Source: Nitrospirota bacterium
Lineage (GTDB): Bacteria; Nitrospirota; Nitrospiria; Nitrospirales; Nitrospiraceae
Direction: 5' to 3'
Length of the DNA: 64,000 bases
NCBI GenBank assembly: GCA_018971525.1
Contig: JAGXAR010000009.1
Span: 19,896-83,895, forward strand
Every line of letters starts with the position of its first letter. The first letter of the stretch is position 1. The position numbers were made by a program, and so were the translations under genes. Shown here piece after piece: positions 36,157-44,785 of this stretch. The notes beneath the pieces are model-generated. The model was given only the letters and a program-made list of their open reading frames with translations. It made no database searches and was not told the origin of the DNA.

Positions 36157-38037
36157 TTATTGTCCCAAGAGGCCTTTCAACAGGTCCTGACCTTTTTGTT
36201 TGAGGTCGTCCGGCTTAGTCGAACCTTTGAGTAGATCGCCCAACGCTTCTTTCACTTTCTCCTTCACCTGCTCCTGGACCTTGCCCGTCAAGGCTTTCGA
36301 ATCTAACCCATACGACGGTGCTTGCACGGTCCCGGTGACCAGCAAGGGCACATTCAGCCGTCCTCCGGCGAGCGCGAGCCTAGCGGCCGGGGACGAACCG
36401 CTAATTTTCTGACTGAGGGCTTGCGACAGATTCAGCTTCACTTTGAGGTTCAAGGTTTGATCAAAGCCGACGGTTCCCTCTCCCGTGGCTTGGAAGTCAT
36501 GGCTGTCCATTAGGAGCCGCTGGACGTTGATGATGCCTTCTTTGATCCTCAGGTCCGTTTCGATCGTCGAGAAGGCCGTAACCTTCACATTGTCCGGTGA
36601 CAGGCCGACGAGCTGGAGGAGCGAGAGCGCTTCCTGTATGAGATTGACGCCCTCGATCTTGCCGTCTTTCACCGCCACATGACCAACACCTTCCAGTGCT
36701 TTGGTCAAATCCGGCAGAGAGAATCCTCGTCCGCCCATGGCGAAGTCCATGCCGGCCGTTCCACTGATTGAGACTTGATCCGAACCCAGTGCATCGAGCG
36801 CTGGACCGAGTTGGAGCCCTTGCACGACGACTTTCCCATTGAATGGGGGTGCCGATGGGTCCAGTGTCATCCCCGCCTGGGCCTTTGTGTGTCCACCAAA
36901 GAGTTGGAACGACAGATTGTTCACCCGGGCCTCTTGTCCCTTCAATTCCGCGGCCATCTGGAGATCCTTGATGTCGACCGGTTTTTTGAACGGCAGGGCC
37001 ATGGGTACATCAGCCGTGTTGATGACCGGCGACGTAATGTTGATCTTCGCGTGCCCACCGGCCACTGTGCCCTTGACGTTCAGGACGGAGTTCCCCAGCA
37101 CGATATCGAGTCCGAGGTCTGTCACGTCCGCGAGTTCCAATGGCGGGACTCCTTGCGGTAACGGGGATTTGGCCTTCGCTGTGACATGGAAGTTCCTCAC
37201 GATCACTGGCTTGGCCAACGGCAGCGCCACAGGCACATCGGCACTGTTGATCAGGGGTGACGTGAGCGTCGCATCGAGGTTCCCGTCCGCGACACTCCCC
37301 TTGAGGGCCATGGCGATCTTGCCCAGGCCGATGTCGAAGGCGAACTGCTTCAGGTCGAACGTGTCGACGAGCGGGCCAAACGAGCCGTCGAGTTTTACCG
37401 GAATATTGTAGGGCTGGACGGTCGCAGCGAGATGGAGGGTTGGAGTCTCGCCCAGATGGACTGATTTGAGCAGCACTTCGAGATCGTTGACCCTGTATTC
37501 CGTCGGCTTCGGCGTGGATTCGTCGCGATAGATGATAGTGCCCCCTGTGAAGGAGACGTGGTCCACCGCCAGCAGGGCAAGCACGTGTAATGGATTGCCG
37601 GTTGGTGATGGCGGAGCCTCGGGTTGTTCAGGTGAGGATCTTGCCGGGGTTTTCGGCCCGATCGTCGAGAGGTTCATCTCGCCCTTGCGGTTCTTGATGA
37701 CGGTGATGAGCGGGTCGCGGAGCGTGATCTCTTCAACTTCAACCTTCTTACTCAGGAGCGGCATCAGTTTCACGCCCACGTCGAGCGAAGTGAGTGACGC
37801 AAAAGGGCCGGTGCCAAATGCAGGATCATCCTGCACCGTGAATCCCGCCACACGAACGCCGATGCGGGGCCAGATGGTCAGGCGGATATCGTTGAGGATA
37901 ATCTTGCGATTGAGCGCCTCTTCGATCAACGGCTTGTACTGGTCTTGATACTTGTTGAGGTCGATGAGAAAGGGCAGCGAGAGGATGGCTGCCACCAAGA
38001 GGAGGACCAGGACGACAAGCCCGATGAGAATCTTCAT
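36157..38037 (-). CDS. AsmA-family protein
   Basis: 626 aa. One N-terminal membrane helix (ILIGLVVLVLLLVAAILSLP) and a large periplasmic part. AsmA-type blocks: NRKIILNDIRLTIWPRIGVR, DPLITVIKNRKGEMNLSTIG, VALPLAKPVIVRNFHVTAK and the C-terminal GVGHVAVKDGKIEGVNLIQ. The middle contains a tandem beta repeat (LTSPLINSADVPVALPLAKP and ITSPVINTADVPMALPFKKP). The family is involved in phospholipid or envelope assembly transport between membranes. The ATG at 38037 has GGAGG upstream. Confidence 0.9.
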   Translation of the reverse strand: MKILIGLVVLVLLLVAAILSLPFLIDLNKYQDQYKPLIEEALNRKIILNDIRLTIWPRIGVRVAGFTVQDDPAFGTGPFASLTSLDVGVKLMPLLSKKVEVEEITLRDPLITVIKNRKGEMNLSTIGPKTPARSSPEQPEAPPSPTGNPLHVLALLAVDHVSFTGGTIIYRDESTPKPTEYRVNDLEVLLKSVHLGETPTLHLAATVQPYNIPVKLDGSFGPLVDTFDLKQFAFDIGLGKIAMALKGSVADGNLDATLTSPLINSADVPVALPLAKPVIVRNFHVTAKAKSPLPQGVPPLELADVTDLGLDIVLGNSVLNVKGTVAGGHAKINITSPVINTADVPMALPFKKPVDIKDLQMAAELKGQEARVNNLSFQLFGGHTKAQAGMTLDPSAPPFNGKVVVQGLQLGPALDALGSDQVSISGTAGMDFAMGGRGFSLPDLTKALEGVGHVAVKDGKIEGVNLIQEALSLLQLVGLSPDNVKVTAFSTIETDLRIKEGIINVQRLLMDSHDFQATGEGTVGFDQTLNLKVKLNLSQALSQKISGSSPAARLALAGGRLNVPLLVTGTVQAPSYGLDSKALTGKVQEQVKEKVKEALGDLLKGSTKPDDLKQKGQDLLKGLLGQ

Positions 38038-38173
38038 CACCACACCTCCACGTGAGTTCTTTGCAGTATAGGAAGGGGAGCCGGGAGGGTCAATGCTATG
38101 GCGATGAGCACTGGTTGTCACCTTGCCGGTCATCAGACCGCGTGTTATGATGCCGCCTCGCGAAAATCGGTGC

Positions 38174-38263
<90 letters not shown>

Positions 38264-38333
38264 AACAGAGTTCGCTCGACCGCGAGCCACTGTCATGATC
38301 CTTGGCAAGCGGATAAGATCCATACGCACTTTA

Positions 38334-38434
38334 GGGGCTGGGCCCTGTGCAACAGAACCCTGTGAACCCCGCCAGGTCCGGAAGGAAGCAACGGTAAGCG
38401 GTCAGTTCTGTGTGCCGCAGGATCACCTGGCCCC
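38334..38434 (+). ncRNA. ffs: signal recognition particle RNA (small bacterial 4.5S type)
   Basis: The conserved apical core CAGGTCCGGAAGGAAGCAAC is present, with the symmetric and asymmetric loop bases (GGTAAGCGGTCAG, CCGCAGGATCACCTGG). The ends GGGGC and GCCCC pair. It is the scaffold for Ffh in co-translational membrane targeting. It lies between tRNA-Ser and dnaX, a common arrangement. Confidence 0.95.
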
Positions 38435-38524
38435 ACTTTGACGATGATGTATCTCGTAACAGGTTATTCATGAAGCGTCTGAATCACGGGCGAGATATGC
38501 TTCACGTGTAACGATCGACGCAAT

Positions 38525-40363
38525 ATGGACTACCAAGTCTCCGCTCGCAAATACCGCCCTGGGACGTTCGACGATGTGATTGGACAGCCACACGTTGTTC
38601 AGACGTTGGTCAATTCCATCACGACGAAACGAATTGCCCAAGCCTATCTCTTTTCCGGGACCCGCGGTGTAGGCAAAACCACGGTCGCGAGAATTCTCGC
38701 CAAGGCGCTCAATTGTGAGCGCGGGCCGACCGGCACGCCCTGCGGCACCTGTTCCAACTGCCTCGAAATTGCGCAGGGAACCTCCGTCGATGTCATGGAG
38801 ATTGATGGAGCGTCCAATACGAGCGTGGACGATGTGCGCGAGATCCGCGAGAACGTCAAGTTCGCCGCGTTTCGTGGGAAGTACCGGGTCTACATCATCG
38901 ACGAAGTCCACATGTTGTCGAACTCGGCCTTCAACGCGCTCTTGAAGACACTGGAGGAGCCGCCGCCGCATGTGGTGTTTATCTTTGCCACCACCGAGAT
39001 TCACAAGATCCCGGCGACGATTCTCTCCCGCTGTCAGCATTACAACTTCCGCCGGATTCCGCGAACCGAGATCGTCGAGCGGCTGCGCCATGTGGTGAAT
39101 CAGGACAAGATCGTGATCGAGGAACGGAGCCTGATGGCTCTCGCCAGGGCCAGCGAAGGCAGTATGCGCGATGGGTTGAGCCTACTCGACCAGGCGGTGG
39201 CATTCGGCGGCAAGACGATCGTACATACGGATCTGGAAGCTCTGCTGGGGGCGGTTCCGCAAGAACTCGTTCGTGCCATGATTCAGGCGATCACGGCTCA
39301 GGAGAGCGCCGCGGCGCTTCGCGTGCTGGCCCAACTGTTGGACCAAGGGCATGATCTGCGGGCCTATTGTGCGGAGGTCGTCGAGTATCTGCGCAACATG
39401 CTGGTGGTGTCGGTGGTGACCTCACCCCAAGAATGGCAGGGATTGATCGAGGCCTCCGCGGAAGACCTCGCACAGGTGGCAGCTGATGCGCGTTCGTTCT
39501 CGCCCGAGTCACTTCAGGAACTGTTTACGATTTTCACGCAAGCAGAGGATTCGCTCAGGCTCAGTGCCCATCCCCGGTTCGTGCTCGAAACTGCGGCCGT
39601 GCGTGCGACGAGGTTGCTGCGTCGAGCGGACGGGAAGCCAGCCCAAGTGGTGCAGCCGGCCTCGACGACACGCCCCCCTCAGCCGCCTCCAGTGCGTATG
39701 GGCCAGCCGGTCTCGTCGGCTCGTTCTGCAGAGCCAACGCCCTCTTCGCTACCGAAGCTTTCTCAATCGCCGGCTCCTGCACCGACCGCTTTTATGCCGT
39801 CGAGGGGCTCTGCTATCGGAAAAACGGCGCCTCCACCAAGGCCTTCGACGAATCCTCCGAACATCAGGCCCCCTGGCGCTGCCGGTGAAGTGAAGGCTGC
39901 AATGCCTTCGGTATCGCCTGCAGCTGATGCTGGAGGCGCGGCGGTGATGCTCAATTGGGAACAGGTCCAAGAGGAAGTGGCCAACGCCTCTTCCAGGATT
40001 GCCGCTTTTCTGGAAAGAGGGCGATTTGTGGGGGTGGACGGCCACGTCGTGACGATTGGATTTGGCAAGCAGGCGACGGGAGCCCGGGGGATGATTGAAA
40101 ACCCTGATAATATGGCGGTGCTCACATCGATATGTGAACGGCTGAGCGGTCAGTCGGTTCGGCTGCGGATTGTCGAATTGACAGAATCGGATCCTCCTGG
40201 ACCGACGATGGCGCAGCTCAGGGAGGCGAAAGAAAAGGAACAACGGCTGGTCCTGTTCGACCAGGCGCGGGCCCATCCGGTCGTCAAAGAGGCACTGGAG
40301 ATATTCGGCGCAGAGCTCGCAGAGGTCAGGCAGGTGTTGAGCCAGAAGGAGGTCGAAGAATGA
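38525..40363 (+). CDS. dnaX: DNA polymerase III subunit tau/gamma
   Basis: Clamp-loader ATPase of 612 aa. N-terminal MDYQVSARKYRPGTFDDVIG, Walker A in GTRGVGKTT, zinc ligands around CGTCSNCLEI, Walker B IIDEVHML and the sensor region VVFIFATTEIHKIPATILSR. A Pro-rich linker (about residues 380-475) precedes the tau-specific C-terminal domain. The ATG at 38525 gives the expected N-terminus. It overlaps the next gene by 4 bp. Confidence 0.97.
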   Translation: MDYQVSARKYRPGTFDDVIGQPHVVQTLVNSITTKRIAQAYLFSGTRGVGKTTVARILAKALNCERGPTGTPCGTCSNCLEIAQGTSVDVMEIDGASNTSVDDVREIRENVKFAAFRGKYRVYIIDEVHMLSNSAFNALLKTLEEPPPHVVFIFATTEIHKIPATILSRCQHYNFRRIPRTEIVERLRHVVNQDKIVIEERSLMALARASEGSMRDGLSLLDQAVAFGGKTIVHTDLEALLGAVPQELVRAMIQAITAQESAAALRVLAQLLDQGHDLRAYCAEVVEYLRNMLVVSVVTSPQEWQGLIEASAEDLAQVAADARSFSPESLQELFTIFTQAEDSLRLSAHPRFVLETAAVRATRLLRRADGKPAQVVQPASTTRPPQPPPVRMGQPVSSARSAEPTPSSLPKLSQSPAPAPTAFMPSRGSAIGKTAPPPRPSTNPPNIRPPGAAGEVKAAMPSVSPAADAGGAAVMLNWEQVQEEVANASSRIAAFLERGRFVGVDGHVVTIGFGKQATGARGMIENPDNMAVLTSICERLSGQSVRLRIVELTESDPPGPTMAQLREAKEKEQRLVLFDQARAHPVVKEALEIFGAELAEVRQVLSQKEVEE

Positions 40364-40683
40364 AGAACCCGCTCGGCAATATGGGAAATATCCTGAAGCA
40401 AGCGCAGGCAATGCAGGCGCAAATGGCGAAGGTGCAGGAACAGGCATCGTCGAAGACCGTGACCGGGACGGCCGGCGGAGGCAGCGTGACCGTCACGGCT
40501 AATGGTGCCATGGAGCTCGTCGGCATTGTCATTGATCCCGAAGTGGTGAAAAGTGGCGACGTGGAGATGGTGCAAGATTTGGTCATGGCCGCGTCGAACG
40601 ATGCCCTCAGGAAGGCTCGCGAGATGATGGCGGATGCGATGAAATCGGCCACTGGTGGGATGAATGTCCCTGGGCTATTCTAA
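40360..40683 (+). CDS. ybaB: YbaB/EbfC-family nucleoid-associated protein
   Basis: 107-aa DNA-binding homodimer. MKNPLGNMGNILKQAQAMQ and QMAKVQEQASSKTVTGTAGG are characteristic. It overlaps dnaX by 4 bp (ATGA) and precedes recR by 15 bp, the widespread dnaX-ybaB-recR order. Confidence 0.95.
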   Translation: MKNPLGNMGNILKQAQAMQAQMAKVQEQASSKTVTGTAGGGSVTVTANGAMELVGIVIDPEVVKSGDVEMVQDLVMAASNDALRKAREMMADAMKSATGGMNVPGLF

Positions 40684-40698
40684 CGGAACAATTGCGTC

Positions 40699-41301
40699 AT
40701 GGCGGTTGATCAACAAGGACTACTTGCACGGCTTGTGCGCGAGTTGGTTCGTCTCCCCGGCATCGGACAAAAGACGGCGCAGCGGTTGGCTTTTCATGTG
40801 TTAAAGGCCGAGCGCGAAGAGGCGCTTCGCCTGGCCGAGGCGATTCGTGCAGTCAAAGACGGGCTTTCTTTTTGCCGACAATGCCGGAATATCGCTGAGG
40901 GGGAGCTCTGCGAGTTTTGTCTCGATCCCAAGCGGGACCAGACAAGAATTCTGGTGGTGGAAGAGCCGAGTACGACGTATGCCATTGAGCGGGCTGGAGC
41001 CTACCGCGGATTGTACCATGTCTTGCTCGGTGCCTTATCCCCCTTAGACGGCGTCGGACCTTCCGATATACGGGCCGAAGAGTTGGTTGATCGGGTGAAG
41101 CTTGGGGGAATTGAGGAAGTGATCCTCGCGACGAGTCCGACGATCGAGGGCGAGGCGACCGCCATCTATTTAACAAACCAACTGAAACCTCTTGGTACGC
41201 GGGTCTCGCGTATCGCGTATGGGATTCCAGTCGGGATGGATATCGAGTATGCCGACGAAGTGACACTGCTCAAGTCGATTGAAGGCCGTCGGGATCTCTA
41301 G
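40699..41301 (+). CDS. recR: recombination protein RecR
   Basis: RecFOR-pathway factor that loads RecA at gaps; 200 aa. The N-terminal helix-hairpin-helix LVRLPGIGQKTAQRLAFHVL is followed by a zinc finger (CRQCRNIAEGELCEFC) and a Toprim domain (LVVEEPSTTYAIER). The ATG at 40699 gives the standard N-terminus. Confidence 0.97.
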   Translation: MAVDQQGLLARLVRELVRLPGIGQKTAQRLAFHVLKAEREEALRLAEAIRAVKDGLSFCRQCRNIAEGELCEFCLDPKRDQTRILVVEEPSTTYAIERAGAYRGLYHVLLGALSPLDGVGPSDIRAEELVDRVKLGGIEEVILATSPTIEGEATAIYLTNQLKPLGTRVSRIAYGIPVGMDIEYADEVTLLKSIEGRRDL

Positions 41302-41416
41302 CGGAACCCAGTTGAGCGAGATTGACGGGCCCCACGCTTCCCATTGACCCCCTCTCCAGGCCCCTGTTATAGTCCCGCTCGTTCCGGAAGGTTTTACTCC
41401 TCAGGCAGGTTGCGGT

Positions 41417-41860
41417 ATGAAAACAGGCCATTCCGCCAAGCGCATCTCGCCCACTCCACCAGCGGTGCATTCTGTCACGGCCAAGCGCAGAGCCAAGCCA
41501 TCGTCCCCAGGGAAAAAGTACGCGGCCATTCGCCGTGACCTTGAGCGGCAGCGCAAGGCCATGCTGGCGGAGGTGGGCGAAGGCCTTGCCAATCCAAACG
41601 GTCAAGAGGCGTTCCCGGACGTCAGCGATCAGGCCTCTGTAGAGGCCGACCAGAATTTTTCGTTGCGTATCCGTGAGCGCGAGCAACGGTTGATCAAGAA
41701 GATCGATGAGGCGCTTGATCGAATGGACCAGAACATCTATGGCATCTGTGAGCGCTGCCAAGAAGAGATCCCCTATCCGAGACTCAAAGCCCGCCCAGTC
41801 ACCACCCTCTGTATCAACTGTAAGACGCTCGAAGAACAGGAAGAGAAAATCCGGCGCTGA
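41417..41860 (+). CDS. DksA/TraR-family zinc finger protein
   Basis: 147 aa. A basic N-terminus, then coiled-coil helices (IRRDLERQRKAMLAEVGEGL and REREQRLIKKIDEALDRMDQ), then the C4 zinc motif CERCQEEIPYPRLK and CINC. These match DksA-type RNA polymerase secondary-channel regulators. The DxxDxA-type acidic pair at the coil tip is at DVSDQAS. It is a stand-alone gene behind recR. Confidence 0.85.
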   Translation: MKTGHSAKRISPTPPAVHSVTAKRRAKPSSPGKKYAAIRRDLERQRKAMLAEVGEGLANPNGQEAFPDVSDQASVEADQNFSLRIREREQRLIKKIDEALDRMDQNIYGICERCQEEIPYPRLKARPVTTLCINCKTLEEQEEKIRR

Positions 41861-41888
41861 AGGCGTGTTCCTCTCCAGCTGGAACCGT

Positions 41889-42650
41889 CTAGAAATGCAG
41901 TGCAATCCCACCTACTACGTGGTTTGAAGCGATAGTGTACCGCGCGCTGAATCCCGGTGGAAGCCCGGCACCGTCGTAAGTAAACGTGTGCCAGCCCGTA
42001 GTTCTCTTCCATTCCCCGAAGAGCGCAAAGTTTCGGAAAATGAAAAACTTGAGGCCGACCATACCTTGGATGGCCGGGGAGTAACTCGTTTCTTGATGTG
42101 AAACCATGGGGACCGAGAGGTGAGCGCGCTGCACACCAAGACCTGCTCCGATATAATGGTAGAATCTACCTTGAGGAAGCTCCGGTGTCGCCCAAATCGG
42201 ATAGCGAAACAGCAGATTTGCCGCGAGAACATTCACACTGATATCTTGGGGCGTGGTAAAGGCGACAGATCCGAGCTCAAAGCCAGGTGTGAGTGAGGTC
42301 CCGCTGGCTCCAGCTGTCTGCGGGTTGAGATCTGCGGTAAACTTTGTGTAATCTAACTCAAGGCCGATTTGTGGCTGCCATTTGTATTGTCGCGGTAGAT
42401 ACCAGGCCGTGACTTTGGCGCCAAAGGTCGGAGAATCATTCAAATTTACTCCATACGCTGTTCCGGTCGTAAACCCACTCCCTTGACCAAAATTGAATTT
42501 GACGTCTTCGTTGGAGTTAAAGGCTTTGCCTCCGAACGCTCCGACTGAAAACTCCCAGTTCCGTTCGGCTTGTGCCCGTAGCGGCAGGAGGAACAAAGCC
42601 ATGACTGTCAAGACGATTGCTCGCGCACAGACCCAGGTAGATCGTTCCAT
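41889..42650 (-). CDS. outer-membrane beta-barrel protein
   Basis: 253 aa from the ATG at 42650, with GGGAG 6 bases upstream. A signal peptide ends LRAQA. The mature part has alternating hydrophobic positions and a barrel-like C-terminus ending in Phe (GGIALHF). Segments include WEFSVGAFGGKAFNSNEDV, FFIFRNFALFGEWKRTTGW. It resembles small OmpW/OprG-like or other 8-stranded porins, but I cannot assign a subfamily. It is convergent with the DksA-type gene, with a gap of 28 bp. Confidence 0.75.
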   Translation of the reverse strand: MERSTWVCARAIVLTVMALFLLPLRAQAERNWEFSVGAFGGKAFNSNEDVKFNFGQGSGFTTGTAYGVNLNDSPTFGAKVTAWYLPRQYKWQPQIGLELDYTKFTADLNPQTAGASGTSLTPGFELGSVAFTTPQDISVNVLAANLLFRYPIWATPELPQGRFYHYIGAGLGVQRAHLSVPMVSHQETSYSPAIQGMVGLKFFIFRNFALFGEWKRTTGWHTFTYDGAGLPPGFSARYTIASNHVVGGIALHF

Positions 42651-42772
42651 GTCGTTCTCCCATCCTTCCAAGCAGAGTGATGGGAGGAGCCTATCGCGAG
42701 ATATGACGGAATCCTAACAAAATCACATATTCGACACCTTGTGAAGGAACTGAGAAGATTGATAGTTGGAGG

Positions 42773-43963
42773 TTAGTGTTTCAACGTCTTGACGCGTTGT
42801 TGGACGAGGGCGATGCGACCGGCTTCATCGGGGATACCTTCGACCAGCGCGAGATAGGTCTCGTACTCCGCGAGGGCCCGCCTGGGATTCGTAGGCTCGT
42901 AGGCTTCAGCCAGGTTGTAGCGAGCAATGGCATAGTTGGGGCGGAGTGTAACGGCTTTTTCGAATGAGGCGAGCGCATTCGCCTTGTCTCCCAGCTTGTT
43001 GTACACCGTGCCGAGGTTGTTCAGGATTTCCGGAGTGTTGGGCCTGATGGTCAACGACTGAAGCATTTCCGTCTTGGCTTTCTCGTGCAGTCCCTTCCCT
43101 TCCCATGACAGGCCTAGTTTGTGGTGAGCTTCTGCCAGCCACACTTTATTCGTAAAGCCGTTTGCGATCGCTTTCTGATAGGCATTGGCTGCGGTATCGT
43201 AGCTCTGGACCCCGCAGTAGGAGAGCTGTGCGGTTTGGCCGCGCGCGAATTGCTGGAGCGAGAGGAACGGTTCCTTGTCCTCCGCACCTTGACTGTCGAG
43301 CTGTTGCCCGGGCTTCTGGCCGCTTGGATGGCGCAACCGTTCCAAGAATTCGCGTCGATAGGGTGAGAACAGCCGTACATAGGGGTCGATCGTCATAGAA
43401 GCCTGGAGCAACGCCGGCTGCTCGCGCGTGCCAAGGACCAAGTACTGTGTCGTCGTTTTCTCGTCGCCGGTTTCATACAGGGCGCTGGAGTCCATGCTCG
43501 CCTTTGAGGACAGACTCGCAACGTTGAGATAGAACTCCAATGATGGCTTTAGTAGCGTTAAGGTGTGACGGAGGACCGGGTAGGGATTCAAGTCAAGCCC
43601 GGACGGAAAGGTAAAGAGGGTTCCGACCAGCATGCCATCTTCATCGAAAAAGTAGGACTCGTCGCCATGTGACGGGCTTTGGTCGGCTGGCAGAACCAGC
43701 TCTTGACCAGAGCCCCAGGCGTTGGCTTTGAGCGTCGAGGCGGGATATGTCTTGAAGAAGTCAGGCTTTGATGTGCAGAGAGTCGTTGACTTCAGGAGGA
43801 TCAGATCGCTTTCAGACGGTGGGAGGTTTGGTTTTGGAGCTTCAGTTTCGCAGGCGTTCAGCAAGAGGCTCAGTCCTAACCCGCAGACCACCCACAGGTT
43901 AAAAGGTGCAGTACGAGGCGCTTGCTGGTCACGTAGATTTCGACTCACGAAGGGAGCATACAC
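42773..43963 (-). CDS. TPR-repeat lipoprotein
   Basis: 396 aa. A signal sequence with lipobox LLNAC (Cys38). The first 250 residues are unassigned. The C-terminal part has three or more TPR units (AYQKAIANGFTNKVWLAEAH, NNLGTVYNKLGDKANALASF, YNLAEAYEPTNPRRALAEYE). TPRs mediate protein contacts. The extra 20 residues before the hydrophobic segment suggest the true start may be further in. Confidence 0.78.
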   Translation of the reverse strand: MYAPFVSRNLRDQQAPRTAPFNLWVVCGLGLSLLLNACETEAPKPNLPPSESDLILLKSTTLCTSKPDFFKTYPASTLKANAWGSGQELVLPADQSPSHGDESYFFDEDGMLVGTLFTFPSGLDLNPYPVLRHTLTLLKPSLEFYLNVASLSSKASMDSSALYETGDEKTTTQYLVLGTREQPALLQASMTIDPYVRLFSPYRREFLERLRHPSGQKPGQQLDSQGAEDKEPFLSLQQFARGQTAQLSYCGVQSYDTAANAYQKAIANGFTNKVWLAEAHHKLGLSWEGKGLHEKAKTEMLQSLTIRPNTPEILNNLGTVYNKLGDKANALASFEKAVTLRPNYAIARYNLAEAYEPTNPRRALAEYETYLALVEGIPDEAGRIALVQQRVKTLKH

Positions 43964-43997
43964 GAAACTGGAAAGAGTTTGCCAAGGGGTGACAGGA

Positions 43998-44029
43998 CAA
44001 CGCCCGTTCTCGTGAGGAAGCGGGCGTTG
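43998..44029 (-). terminator. hairpin after the small lipoprotein gene
   Basis: Stem CAACGCCCG/CGGGCGTTG with a 14-base loop, 27-58 bp beyond the 44056 stop and upstream of the TPR gene. No T-run follows. Confidence 0.45.
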
Positions 44030-44055
44030 AATGCGGAGCGATGTGCTCGCGGAGA

Positions 44056-44397
44056 TTATCGCCGCTGGCTATCCAGCATCGAATCCTCACTCGTGTATCC
44101 GAAAAGGTAGGGCATCTGGCTGCTAAGCGTGTAAATTGGTCGGTTCACGCCATAATCCAAGGCGACCCCGGCTGGGTTCAAGAGAAAACCAGCCCACCGC
44201 CACGGGTTATCGTATGCAGCTGCCCCCGCTGCCACATCGGTGTAGATCAAGGAGGTGGGGTCCATCACACTGTAAATGCTGGCTGGAGCGGTATAGCTTC
44301 TATCTGCATCGGCCGACGCCTGCTGTTGGCTGTTTCCGGCACAACCGACTGAGGTGGCCAGCAGGAGAATTCCCACGGCAAGAGCTGTAGTCCGCAT
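44056..44397 (-). CDS. small lipoprotein, unknown function
   Basis: 113 aa. The ATG at 44397 has GAGGT 6-7 bases upstream; a frame extending to 44709 crosses the tRNA-Val and is not used. A signal sequence with lipobox-like SVGC is followed by an Ala/Ser-rich segment and ends IYTLSSQMPYLFGYTSEDSM. I do not recognise a family. Confidence 0.65.
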   Translation of the reverse strand: MRTTALAVGILLLATSVGCAGNSQQQASADADRSYTAPASIYSVMDPTSLIYTDVAAGAAAYDNPWRWAGFLLNPAGVALDYGVNRPIYTLSSQMPYLFGYTSEDSMLDSQRR

Positions 44398-44564
44398 AGA
44401 TGACCTCACTTGTCTCGTACGGTTCAGAGTCGACGGTCTCTCGATAGACTGAAGTGTAGCCGACATCCTGGATTCTGTCCAGGATTGGAGCGGTTCAGGC
44501 AACATCATGAAAACTGTCAGTTCGGGAGAGGGGTATAGAACGGGAAAGGGGGATGTAGGGAACA

Positions 44565-44639
44565 TGGTGGGCGATACTGGTATCGAACCAGTGGCCTCTT
44601 CCGTGTGAAGGAAGCGCTCTACCCCTGAGCTAATCGCCC
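44565..44639 (-). tRNA. tRNA-Val (CAC)
   Basis: Acceptor GGGCGAT/ATCGCCC with discriminator A and encoded CCA. Anticodon stem CTTCC/GGAAG with loop TTCACAC gives anticodon CAC (Val, GUG). D-arm GCTC/GAGC and T-loop TTCGATA are canonical. Confidence 0.96.
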
Positions 44640-44785
44640 ACAGTGGGGGGAAGTCTAGCATGAGGCCATAAATTGGATCAACCGTGGCACCGTGCGTCAT
44701 GCGTGGCAATGTCGCCTTGACATCCCCAAAATGCGGTTCCTACAATGCCTTTTCTCTCACGTTTTTTTCACGGAGTTTCAGCCGC

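Noticed and set aside
38525..40363. Possible programmed frameshift in dnaX giving a gamma form
   Set aside because: No A-AAA-AAG type heptamer in frame was found; the only A-run, near 39822, does not sit in a slippery arrangement.
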